Positions 1 through 5,721 of a stretch of 6,389 nucleotides of DNA are shown piece by piece (positions within the stretch are counted from its first letter, which is position 1; the number at the start of each line of letters is the position of its first letter). A model generated the notes under the pieces. That model had not been told where the DNA came from. It made no database searches and was given only the letters and a program-made list of their open reading frames with translations. The stretch comes from Sphingomonadaceae bacterium. Its GTDB lineage: Bacteria > Pseudomonadota > Alphaproteobacteria > Sphingomonadales > Sphingomonadaceae. Made by a program: the position numbers and the translations under genes. The DNA lies in assembly GCA_009923795.1 (NCBI GenBank), contig RFSU01000133.1, positions 1 through 6,389 of the forward strand. Direction: 5' to 3'.

Positions 1-29
1 CCGTTGAACTTGCGCGGCAGACTTAGCCT

Positions 30-845
30 ATGCCCTGGCACCGCCATGTTATCCTGACCCGCTTCAACGTGCCGACTAAGGGGCGAGAGGCCGATGTTCG
101 CGCAAAGACGGGCTGGCTGGATCGCCGCTTCGATCTTTTTGAACGCTTCTGCCTTCCCTCTGTTGCCGGACAAACGCGGCATGATTTTTCTTGGATCATC
201 TATTTTGACACGGGGACACCCGCCCCATTTCGCGCGCGCATTGTCGATGCGCAAAGGCGATTTCCCTTCATCGCTTTGTTCCGCGATGCCCTCCCGCTGG
301 AAGATGTGCGGACGGATGTCAGTGCACACCTTCCCACCGGCAAGGGCCGTGTGCTGACGACGCGGCTGGATAATGACGATGCCTTGGCGCGCGATTTTGT
401 GGCCCGGGTGCAAGATGTGGCGGCGACACATCCCACCGGAACCGCCTTTAACTTTCCCACTGGCTTTGCCTGGCGCAAAGGCTGGGTCTTTGGCGCGCGC
501 GATGAAAGCAATCCTTTCGCCTCGGTGGTGGAAGATGCCGTTGAGTTTCAGACCATCTGGGCGCGGCCCCATGCAGCGCTGGGGGAGGCGTTTCGGCTGA
601 TCCAGATTGAAGATGGGCCGGCCTGGCTTCAGGTGATCCATAGCGACAATGTCACCAACCGGATCAAGGGGCGGCAGCGGCCGGGGTCAGTGCTGGGGGA
701 TCGGTTCTGCATCAACCCGTGGGAGAATACGCCCCACCCGAGCCGAGGGGCTGTTCTTGTCGAAAGCTTGATCCATTATCCCCTGCGGCACATGCGGGAG
801 GTCGCTATTCGGGGCGTGAAGCCCTTTTTGAAAATCGTGCGTTAA
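30..845 (+). CDS. Putative rhamnosyltransferase-family glycosyltransferase
   Basis: The 271-residue product looks like a member of the putative rhamnosyl transferase family (Pfam PF11316), soluble GT-A-like proteins thought to add sugars to surface polysaccharide. Supporting motifs are the N-terminal HVILTRFN strand (residues 6-13), SWIIYFDTGT (54-63), the acidic TRLDNDDAL (111-119), which resembles the metal- and nucleotide-sugar-binding DxD region, and WLQVIHSDNV (199-208). No signal peptide or membrane segment is evident, so a cytoplasmic or membrane-associated enzyme is likely. The ATG at 30 is chosen because the conserved first strand begins six residues later. The Shine-Dalgarno before it is poor and only 29 nt of upstream sequence are visible, so promoter and operon context are unknown. 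It is the only plus-strand gene and converges on pntAB. The family is fairly secure; the donor sugar and acceptor cannot be read from the sequence. Confidence 0.8.
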   Translation: MPWHRHVILTRFNVPTKGREADVRAKTGWLDRRFDLFERFCLPSVAGQTRHDFSWIIYFDTGTPAPFRARIVDAQRRFPFIALFRDALPLEDVRTDVSAHLPTGKGRVLTTRLDNDDALARDFVARVQDVAATHPTGTAFNFPTGFAWRKGWVFGARDESNPFASVVEDAVEFQTIWARPHAALGEAFRLIQIEDGPAWLQVIHSDNVTNRIKGRQRPGSVLGDRFCINPWENTPHPSRGAVLVESLIHYPLRHMREVAIRGVKPFLKIVR

Positions 846-857
846 ACTGCGGCGCGA

Positions 858-1142
858 TCAGCGATCCTTTTTCTTATACATGGCCAGCATGCGTTCTGTA
901 ACGGCAAAGCCACCGAAAATATTGACCGCGGCCAAAGCGACGGCGATCAGACCCAACCATTTGGCTGCTCCCCAAACACCCGCAGGTGCGGCGGCAATCA
1001 GCGCGCCGACGATGATGACGGAGGAGATAGCATTGGTCACCGCCATCAACGGCGTATGCAGCGCTGGCGTAACCGACCAAACAACATAATAGCCGATAAA
1101 GCAGGTCAAAACGAAGATTGAAAGAATGCTGATAAAGTCCAT
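858..1142 (-). CDS. pntAB: NAD(P) transhydrogenase alpha subunit, membrane part (PntAB, alpha-2)
   Basis: This 94-residue inner-membrane protein is the alpha-side part of domain II of the proton-translocating NAD(P) transhydrogenase (PNTB_4TM type, Pfam PF12769). With PntB it forms the proton channel that drives hydride transfer from NADH to NADP+. Three hydrophobic helices are visible (about residues 4-25, 35-53 and 59-82). The hallmark HTPLMAVTNAIS lies at 29-40 and GGFAVTERML at 77-86, and a lysine-rich cytoplasmic tail closes the protein. The ATG at 1142 is preferred over an upstream in-frame ATG at 1193: it gives the usual family N-terminus and has a GGAG Shine-Dalgarno at 1154-1151 with 8 nt spacing, lying inside the end of the preceding gene. 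pntAA lies upstream, separated by one small gene. pntB, normally next, is not downstream; a glycosyltransferase converges instead. Confidence 0.95.
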   Translation of the reverse strand: MDFISILSIFVLTCFIGYYVVWSVTPALHTPLMAVTNAISSVIIVGALIAAAPAGVWGAAKWLGLIAVALAAVNIFGGFAVTERMLAMYKKKDR

Positions 1143-1144
1143 GC

Positions 1145-1513
1145 TTAGCGCTCCGCCGTCCAGGGGAATATGAAATTGCGATCTTCGGCCCAAGTTTGGC
1201 CAACCATTTTTCCATCAATCAGGCAAGCGGAACTATGGTAAAGGCCTTGGCCGTCACTTGTTCGAAACGCGAGGCATAATCTGCCCCGCCCCCGTCCTGC
1301 TCGGCCCGCAATGATATCGCTATTATAAAATGAGCCGGTCACCCGTCCGTCTGCCGCAATGCTGATATCCATTGGTTTGGAATAGGGCGGACTGTCGGCA
1401 GAGGGTCGCAGATCGACCATCCAATGGCCCGCCATGGGCGCGGTTTGGGCAACGAACTCCTCGGCGGTCAGGGGCGCTGAGATCAGCGCAAGGCCGAGAA
1501 GACCGATTTTCAT
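1145..1513 (-). CDS. Small exported protein of unknown function inside the pnt operon
   Basis: The 122-residue product has a short signal peptide (M-K, hydrophobic GLLGLALISAPL, probable cleavage near LTA/EE at residue 18), so it should be periplasmic. The mature part contains WMVDLRP (31-37), an alternating DISIAADGRVTGSFYNSDI stretch (49-67), a Gly/Arg-rich RAGRGRGR (71-78) and FPWTAER at the C-terminus. Two cysteines (C80, C97) could form a disulfide. The alternating polar/hydrophobic pattern suggests a small beta-rich fold; that is inference. Its ATG overlaps the pntAA stop codon in an ATGA arrangement (1513-1510), and it ends 2 nt before the pntAB start, so it is surely co-transcribed and probably translationally coupled. 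I recall similar proteins from sphingomonads but know of no assigned function. It looks intact and is not a remnant of the transhydrogenase. Confidence 0.85.
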   Translation of the reverse strand: MKIGLLGLALISAPLTAEEFVAQTAPMAGHWMVDLRPSADSPPYSKPMDISIAADGRVTGSFYNSDIIAGRAGRGRGRLCLAFRTSDGQGLYHSSACLIDGKMVGQTWAEDRNFIFPWTAER

Positions 1514-2640
1514 CCGATCAGCCGGTCGTGCACGACCTTGCCATCTTTGGTCAGGCGAATGGCCTGTGTGATTTCGTCCTCATCGGGCAGAACGGGTCGG
1601 CCCGCATCCTTATCCCAGAAGGCGGACAGAAAATTATAGAGATTGCGCGCAAACAGCGCCGAGGCATCGGTCGCCAAGTGGGCGGGCGTATTGCCATAGC
1701 CTATAATCTTGACGCCATGACGCACCACCAATTCGTCGACTTTTGATCCTTCAACATTGCCGCCTTGCGGGGCAGCCAAGTCAAAGATCACGCTGCCGGG
1801 CTTCATGCTGGCAATCTGCGCATCGCTGATCAGGCGCGGGGCAGCGCGCCCCGGGATGAGCGCAGTCGTGATGACGATGTCCTGCTTGGCGATATGGCTG
1901 GAGACGAGCTCTGCCTGCGCAGCCTTATAGGCGTCCGACATTTCGGTCGCATAGCCACCGGCTCCTTCGCCCTCAATGCCTTCCACCTGATCTACAAAAA
2001 TCGCTTTGGCGCCGAGCGATTCAATCTGTTCGCGTGTGGCAGAGCGCACATCGGTCGCAGAGACTTGCGCGCCAAGGCGGCGTGCCGTTGCAATTGCCTG
2101 AAGCCCGGCAACCCCGACGCCCATGATGAAAGCGCGCGCGGCCGAAATCGTGCCAGCCGCTGTCATCATCATCGGGAAGGCACGACCATAAGCGGCGGCT
2201 GCATCAATCACGGCCTTATAGCCCGCCAGATTTGACTGAGAGGACAGAATATCCATCGATTGCGCGCGCGTGATACGCGGCATGAAATCCATCGCGAGCG
2301 CGTCAACACCTGCCTTGGCATAAGCATCCACACGGGCGCGCTGACCAAAGGGGTCGAGCGACGCCACAACCCATGCCCCTTTTGGGGCAGAGGCCAAAAG
2401 TTTCGGCTCTGGCCCCTGAACGCCAAGGATGATGTCCGCCTGTGTTAGACACTCAGCAGCTGGGCCAATTTTGGCGCCCGCTGCTGCATAATCGGTATCC
2501 GACACGCCAGCACTCAGGCCTGCGCCTGTTTCAACCGAAACGGTCGCGCCAAGGCTCACGAATTTTTTAACCGTCTCTGCTGTTGCAGCGACGCGGGCTT
2601 CCCCGGCGGCACGCTCTTTCAGGACGGCGATCTTTGCCAC
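1510..2640 (-). CDS. pntAA: NAD(P) transhydrogenase alpha subunit, NAD(H)-binding domain I (PntAA, alpha-1)
   Basis: The 376-residue soluble domain I of the proton-translocating transhydrogenase binds NAD(H) on the cytoplasmic face and passes hydride to NADP+ bound by PntB. Visible hallmarks: the N-terminus KIAVLKERAAGEARVAA (3-19); PRITRAQSMDILSSQ (121-135), whose R122, Q127, D130 and S133 match in spacing the R127/Q132/D135/S138 nucleotide-site residues of the Rhodospirillum rubrum protein; and the Rossmann motif GVGVAG (174-179), with the acidic D197 ending the second strand (ATDVR), as expected for NAD(H) preference. TTALIPGR (258-265) and GYGNTPAHL (314-322) follow. The protein stops without membrane helices, as in split alpha-1 subunits, unlike E. 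coli PntA. The start is a GTG (2640-2638), 1 nt after the stop of the preceding oxidase gene, with only a weak Shine-Dalgarno, suggesting translational coupling. Confidence 0.97.
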   Translation of the reverse strand: MAKIAVLKERAAGEARVAATAETVKKFVSLGATVSVETGAGLSAGVSDTDYAAAGAKIGPAAECLTQADIILGVQGPEPKLLASAPKGAWVVASLDPFGQRARVDAYAKAGVDALAMDFMPRITRAQSMDILSSQSNLAGYKAVIDAAAAYGRAFPMMMTAAGTISAARAFIMGVGVAGLQAIATARRLGAQVSATDVRSATREQIESLGAKAIFVDQVEGIEGEGAGGYATEMSDAYKAAQAELVSSHIAKQDIVITTALIPGRAAPRLISDAQIASMKPGSVIFDLAAPQGGNVEGSKVDELVVRHGVKIIGYGNTPAHLATDASALFARNLYNFLSAFWDKDAGRPVLPDEDEITQAIRLTKDGKVVHDRLIG

Positions 2641-2641
2641 G

Positions 2642-2767
2642 TCAGCCTGCGATCAGGATGATGACGAGAATGGCGAGAAGCGCAGATGCGATCGTCCCCC
2701 ATTTCAGCATGACCATCACGCCTTCATAGGTCTGCTTGTGCGCCTTCATATCATTATTGCTGGCCAT
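2642..2767 (-). CDS. aa3-type cytochrome c oxidase subunit IV (small membrane subunit)
   Basis: A 41-residue membrane protein fitting the bacterial aa3 cytochrome c oxidase subunit IV family (Pfam PF07835). It has a short polar N-terminus with the family signature HKQTYEGVMVMLKWGT (10-25) and a single transmembrane helix (about 22-40). In solved alphaproteobacterial oxidases this subunit is a peripheral helix that is not needed for catalysis. The ATG at 2767 has a GGGAG Shine-Dalgarno at 2782-2778 with a 10-nt spacer. The stop (2644-2642) is 1 nt before the pntAA GTG, so the two genes form one transcription unit. The other oxidase genes are not in the window. A palindrome and a possible promoter lie just upstream. 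The signature is distinctive despite the length; its role next to the transhydrogenase is unknown. Confidence 0.9.
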   Translation of the reverse strand: MASNNDMKAHKQTYEGVMVMLKWGTIASALLAILVIILIAG

Positions 2768-2780
2768 GGTTGATCAACTC

Positions 2781-2804
2781 CCAAGAGAAATGAATTTCTT
2801 TTGG
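2781..2804. promoter_or_regulatory. 24-nt near-perfect palindrome in the oxidase IV/pnt leader
   Basis: The two 11-nt arms are complementary at 10 of 11 positions around a 2-nt centre (outer arms CCAA/TTGG, inner AGAAAT/ATTTCT). The left edge contains the first two bases of the GGGAG ribosome binding site of the oxidase subunit IV gene. A second, perfect 10-nt palindrome, GTTGATCAAC, lies at 2769-2778, between that site and the start codon. The element could be an operator over the transcription start, or an RNA hairpin hiding the ribosome binding site. It does not match the FNR/FixK consensus (TTGAT-N4-ATCAA). The symmetry is seen directly; the function is inferred. Confidence 0.45.
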
Positions 2805-2805
2805 C

Positions 2806-2832
2806 TTTATCCCGGCATTGGCCGGGCCTCAA
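2806..2832 (-). promoter_or_regulatory. Weak candidate promoter for the oxidase IV-pntAA-pntAB operon
   Basis: On the minus strand, TTGAGG (2832-2827) could be a -35 and GATAAA (2811-2806) a -10, each matching four of six sigma-70 consensus bases. The 15-nt spacer is short and contains a 6-bp GC-rich inverted repeat (CCCGGC/GCCGGG around CAAT). A start site would fall inside the palindrome at 2781-2804. The GC-rich repeat might instead mark the 3' end of the DUF2177 transcript, but no T-run follows it on the minus strand. Confidence 0.25.
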
Positions 2833-2850
2833 GCGTCTTTCTTCTTACGA

Positions 2851-3264
2851 CTATGCAGAACGCCCAAGGATCGCCTGTGTTGCGGCCCATCCGGCAAGCG
2901 AAGCACTGCCCGTCAGCACGGTGCCCCACATGATATCGAGCAATGTCACCTTCATGCTCCAGATTTTGAGCGTGGCAAAATTGGTCAGATCATAAGTGGC
3001 ATAGCACATAAAGCCCAACACCGCGCCCTGCACCAAAGCGGTCTGCCAGCGACCATTGGCCAGAGCAGGCCCAACCGCAAACCACATCATCCCGCCAATA
3101 TAGAGGAGGTAAAAGGCAATGGCTGGACCAAGCCGCAACCCGCCCAGAAGCTCGCCAATTTCTGGCTGATAAAGGCGTGTGTACATGGTGCGCAGCCAGA
3201 TGCTGTCGATGAGGGCAAAGGACAGCCCAGTCAGAACATAGCCAAGGGCATAACGGGTCAGCAT
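2851..3264 (-). CDS. DUF2177 family four-helix membrane protein
   Basis: A 137-residue integral membrane protein recognisable as DUF2177 (Pfam PF09945). Four hydrophobic helices are visible (about residues 3-23, 45-66, 75-95 and 108-132). The family core YATYDLTNFATLKIW is at 88-102, followed by VTLLDIMWGTVLTG (106-119). Polar and charged residues buried in the helices (D19, D92, N95, K100, D110) suggest transport or ligand binding, but no function is established. The start at 3264 is supported by a strong purine-rich AGGGAAGGAT at 3280-3271 with about 7 nt spacing. It lies 79 nt downstream of folP on the same strand and may be read from the same transcript. Nothing in the sequence ties it to folate synthesis. 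Confidence 0.88.
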   Translation of the reverse strand: MLTRYALGYVLTGLSFALIDSIWLRTMYTRLYQPEIGELLGGLRLGPAIAFYLLYIGGMMWFAVGPALANGRWQTALVQGAVLGFMCYATYDLTNFATLKIWSMKVTLLDIMWGTVLTGSASLAGWAATQAILGRSA

Positions 3265-3310
3265 GGGGGGATCCTTCCCTCTAAATCTATCTGCGATGCA
3301 TCATGCGCGC

Positions 3311-3343
3311 AAAAGCGGCTGCCGCAAAGCGGGTTTTTTGCGG
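3311..3343 (-). terminator. Weak, possibly competing hairpins after folP
   Basis: Directly after the folP stop, the minus-strand RNA can form a 7-bp hairpin (CCGCAAA at 3343-3337 with TTTGCGG at 3328-3322). Alternatively the same GCGG (3325-3322) can pair with CCGC (3318-3315) across a 3-nt loop, followed by TTTT (3314-3311), resembling a short intrinsic terminator. The two folds exclude each other. On the opposite strand a CCGC-AAA-GCGG stem is followed by G and six T. Both terminator stems are only 4 bp, so termination would be partial at best. Confidence 0.3.
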
Positions 3344-4453
3344 TTATGCCCTGCCCAAAGCGGCGGCCCTGTGCCCAGCCCAGATGCGGATGGCTTGTGC
3401 ACTTTCATAAACATCATGAACGCGGATAATCTGCGCGCCTTGTTCTGCCGCTTTCAGGGCCAACGCAATGGAGCCGCCCAAGCGCTTATCGGTCGGTGCA
3501 TCGTCTGACAGCGCGGCGATCAGGCGCTTTCGGCTCGCCCCCAGCAGGATCGGCACACCCAGCCCATGAAAGAGAGACAAGCCATTCATCAGACGCAGAT
3601 TATCTGCAGCGCTGGCCTTGCCAAAACCAATACCCGGATCGGCGATCAACCGCTCTCTGGCGATGCCTGCTTGGACGACGGCTTCGATCCGCGCCTCCAA
3701 CCAATCATACACATCGGTCAGCGGGTCGTGATAGGCGTCACGGGCGTGCGGTGTCTGGGCCGGCCCCGGAAAATGCATCAGGACAATCGGGCAGGTTGAG
3801 TCCGCGAGGACTGCCAGCGCCTGATCATCATAGAGCAGGGCTGATACATCGTTGATGATCTGCGCGCCGGAGGCCAGACCCGCCTTCATGACGACGGCCT
3901 TGCGCGTGTCGAGTGAGAGGATCAGGCCGGAATCGCGTAAAGCGTCTATCACTGGCAGAATGCGGGACAATTCCTCCGCTTCCGAAACATCGGCAGCCCC
4001 CGGGCGCGTGGATTCACCGCCAAGGTCGATGATCGCGGCGCCGTCGGCTGCCATCTGTTTTGCAAGCTGGGCAGAGCCTGCGGGGTCGCCCAAATGCGCA
4101 TGTCCGCCCGAAAAACTGTCGGGCGTAATGTTGAGAATGGCCATGATATTCGGCCGATCCATGGTCAGACTGTGTGACCCCATGACGAGCGGCGCGCGTG
4201 GCGCTGTCGCCCGCGCCATCATCTGGGTGAGCCGTTCTGCCGGTGTTGGTGAGAGGCGCGCGCACCAGTTTCTCGCGTCGCCGACAGGCACAAGCCAGCG
4301 CCCGGCGGGCCGTCCATCTTCTGTTGCCAGCATCTCCCATAAGGAGAAATATTGCAGGCCGCCTGCCAGCTGGGCGCAGCTTTCCCCGTCCGTTGGCGCG
4401 TCGATAAAGCCCGTCGGCCGGGCATAGAGCCGTGCAGACGGGGATAGGTTCAT
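3344..4453 (-). CDS. folP: Dihydropteroate synthase with N-terminal extension
   Basis: DHPS condenses p-aminobenzoate with 6-hydroxymethyl-dihydropterin diphosphate in folate synthesis and is the sulfonamide target. The TIM-barrel core starts near residue 99 and shows all expected motifs: MAILNITPDSFS (104-115), IDLGGESTRPGA (142-153), LDTRK (181-185), NDVSA (201-205), MH (226-227), DPGIGFGK (272-279), GASRK (305-309) and RVHD (344-347). Residues N108, D143, D182, N201, D272, K309, R344 and H346 correspond to the ligand-binding set of the E. coli enzyme. At 369 residues it is some 90 longer than typical bacterial DHPS. The extra N-terminus carries LYARPTGF (9-16) and QLAGGLQYFSLWEML (28-42), which I recall from sphingomonad homologues, so the ATG at 4453 is kept. 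That ATG is 3 nt after the ccrM stop and has no clear Shine-Dalgarno, suggesting reinitiation after ccrM. Confidence 0.95.
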   Translation of the reverse strand: MNLSPSARLYARPTGFIDAPTDGESCAQLAGGLQYFSLWEMLATEDGRPAGRWLVPVGDARNWCARLSPTPAERLTQMMARATAPRAPLVMGSHSLTMDRPNIMAILNITPDSFSGGHAHLGDPAGSAQLAKQMAADGAAIIDLGGESTRPGAADVSEAEELSRILPVIDALRDSGLILSLDTRKAVVMKAGLASGAQIINDVSALLYDDQALAVLADSTCPIVLMHFPGPAQTPHARDAYHDPLTDVYDWLEARIEAVVQAGIARERLIADPGIGFGKASAADNLRLMNGLSLFHGLGVPILLGASRKRLIAALSDDAPTDKRLGGSIALALKAAEQGAQIIRVHDVYESAQAIRIWAGHRAAALGRA

Positions 4454-4456
4454 GGA

Positions 4457-5572
4457 TTAGGGCTGGGTTGCCAGCAAATAGGTCTGGCGCAGGGCGTCAA
4501 TGGGTTTCAACCCATCATCGGCCTCATAATGCCAGAATGTCCACCCGTTGCAGCTGGGCGCATTTTGCAGGGTGGCCCCCAATTTATGGATGGAGCCATG
4601 GCCCGCATCCGTGATCAGCGAACCATCCGCCCGAACAGTGGCAGACCAGCGCCGTTTCAGATCATAAACGCGCGTGCCGGGCTGAATATAGCCCGTCTCA
4701 ACCAGCGTGCCGAACGGAACGCGCGGGGCGGCGGTATCCGCCTGCATTGTTTTGAGCATCGATTCATCAAGCGGCAGGGCAGCGGCAATCCGCTCCTCAG
4801 CGACCGAGACATAATCCAGTTCGCGTTCCAGCCCGATAAAATGACGGCCCAAACGCTTGGCAACAGCGCCCGTTGTGCCTGTTCCGAAAAAGGGATCGAG
4901 CACGACATCGCCCGGCTTGGTGCAGGCAAGGAGAATGCGATAGAGTAAGGCCTCTGGCTTTTGCGTCGGGTGCGCTTTGGTGCCGTTGCGCTTTAGCCGC
5001 TCTGCGCCGCCGCAGATTGGGAAGGACCAGTCAGAGCGCATCTGCAATTCATCATTCAGCGTCTTCATCGCGCGATAGTTGAATGTGTACCGCGCATCTT
5101 CCCCCTTGGAGGCCCAGATCAGGGTTTCATGTGCGTTGGTAAAGCGCGTGCCCTTGAAATTGGGCATCGGGTTCACCTTGCGCCAGATAATGTCGTTCAG
5201 GATCCAGAAGCCTTCATCCTGTAGCACCGATCCGACGCGGAAAATATTATGATAGCTGCCAATGACCCAAAGGGTTCCATTAGGCTTCAAAATCCGACGC
5301 GCCTCGGCCAGCCAAGCGCGTGAGAATTCGTCATAGGCCTTCAGGCTGTCAAACTTGTCCCAATCATTATCGACGGCATCTACCCGCCCGCCTTCGGGGC
5401 GAAACAGATCGCCGCCGAGTTGGAGATTATAGGGCGGATCGGCAAAGACCATGTCGATGCAGGCATCCGGAAGGGCGCGCATATTGGCAATGCAATCGCC
5501 CATGACGATCTGGTCGAGTGGCAGATCAAAGGCCTTCGCCTCCGCCTTCCGAACCTTTTCCAACACGCCCAT
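4457..5572 (-). CDS. ccrM: Cell-cycle-regulated GANTC adenine-N6 DNA methyltransferase CcrM
   Basis: The 371-residue enzyme transfers methyl from S-adenosylmethionine to adenine N6 in GANTC, acting on hemimethylated DNA behind the replication fork in Alphaproteobacteria. It is a beta-class N6-methyltransferase: catalytic DPPY at 45-48 precedes the SAM-binding DPFFGTGTTG (226-235). NPMPNFKGTRF (134-144) and AHPTQKPEALLYR (200-212) are typical. The C-terminal part (about 285-370) is the RAMA-like DNA-recognition domain found in CcrM. S327, N342, W344 and R362 line up by a constant offset of 12 with S315, N330, W332 and R350 of the 358-residue Caulobacter protein, which I recall as DNA-contact residues. 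The ATG at 5572 has an AGGAG Shine-Dalgarno 6 nt upstream. It follows rnhB and runs directly into folP. The 183-nt leader is rich in its own target sites. Confidence 0.96.
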   Translation of the reverse strand: MGVLEKVRKAEAKAFDLPLDQIVMGDCIANMRALPDACIDMVFADPPYNLQLGGDLFRPEGGRVDAVDNDWDKFDSLKAYDEFSRAWLAEARRILKPNGTLWVIGSYHNIFRVGSVLQDEGFWILNDIIWRKVNPMPNFKGTRFTNAHETLIWASKGEDARYTFNYRAMKTLNDELQMRSDWSFPICGGAERLKRNGTKAHPTQKPEALLYRILLACTKPGDVVLDPFFGTGTTGAVAKRLGRHFIGLERELDYVSVAEERIAAALPLDESMLKTMQADTAAPRVPFGTLVETGYIQPGTRVYDLKRRWSATVRADGSLITDAGHGSIHKLGATLQNAPSCNGWTFWHYEADDGLKPIDALRQTYLLATQP

Positions 5573-5606
5573 ATGACACTCCTTTTGAACTCAGAAATGC
5601 CGTGGT

Positions 5607-5630
5607 GAGTCATCCAGACTCCGCCGTCAA
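5607..5630 (-). promoter_or_regulatory. Candidate ccrM promoter with paired inverted GANTC sites
   Basis: On the minus strand TTGACG (5630-5625) matches five of six bases of the sigma-70 -35 consensus. It is followed within 3 nt by GAGTC, 5 nt, then GACTC, a mirror pair 10 bp apart centre to centre. These sites would lie in the -35/-10 spacer, the position reported for GcrA-dependent promoters that sense methylated GANTC. No convincing -10 hexamer is visible at 16-18 nt, which fits an activator-dependent promoter but also weakens the call. The start codon lies 35 nt beyond the second site. Confidence 0.4.
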
Positions 5631-5712
5631 GCTTTGCAGGCCTCAGGAATCCGTCACTTTTCAGACATGATTGGGAGAACGAAAGGAGTCCGGCACGATA
5701 TATGGCACAAAC

Positions 5713-5721
5713 TTATCCACA
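5713..5721 (+). promoter_or_regulatory. Perfect DnaA box
   Basis: TTATCCACA exactly matches the consensus high-affinity DnaA box. It is the only full match I see on either strand and sits 2 bp from the GANTC site at 5724-5728. One box in a region that is not AT-rich argues for transcriptional regulation rather than a replication origin. Confidence 0.55.

Noticed and set aside
1..29. Promoter for the glycosyltransferase (TTGAAC at 4-9)
   Set aside because: There is no room for a correctly spaced -10 before the ATG, so upstream sequence outside the window would be needed.
856..875. Terminator for the plus-strand glycosyltransferase (GATC-AGC-GATC then TTTTT)
   Set aside because: The stem is only 4 bp, is separated from the T-run by one base and lies within the pntAB 3' end. 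Too weak to call; no convincing bidirectional terminator is seen in the 12-nt gap.
1143..1193. Longer pntAB with a start at 1193
   Set aside because: The extra 17 residues do not look like the family N-terminus and overlap the exported-protein gene; the ATG at 1142 has a well-spaced GGAG.
2818..3429. 203-codon plus-strand open frame
   Set aside because: It runs antisense over the DUF2177 gene and the folP 3' end, both of which have clear family motifs; its translation is low-complexity and resembles no family. A GC-rich shadow frame.
3852..4427. 191-codon plus-strand open frame opposite folP
   Set aside because: The folP motifs prove the other strand is coding; this translation is Ser/Ala/Arg-rich with no recognisable domain.
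5380..5613. 77-codon minus-strand frame starting upstream of the ccrM ATG
   Set aside because: It overlaps the ccrM start out of frame, has no ribosome binding site and no recognisable motif. The AGGAG site fits the ccrM ATG at 5572.
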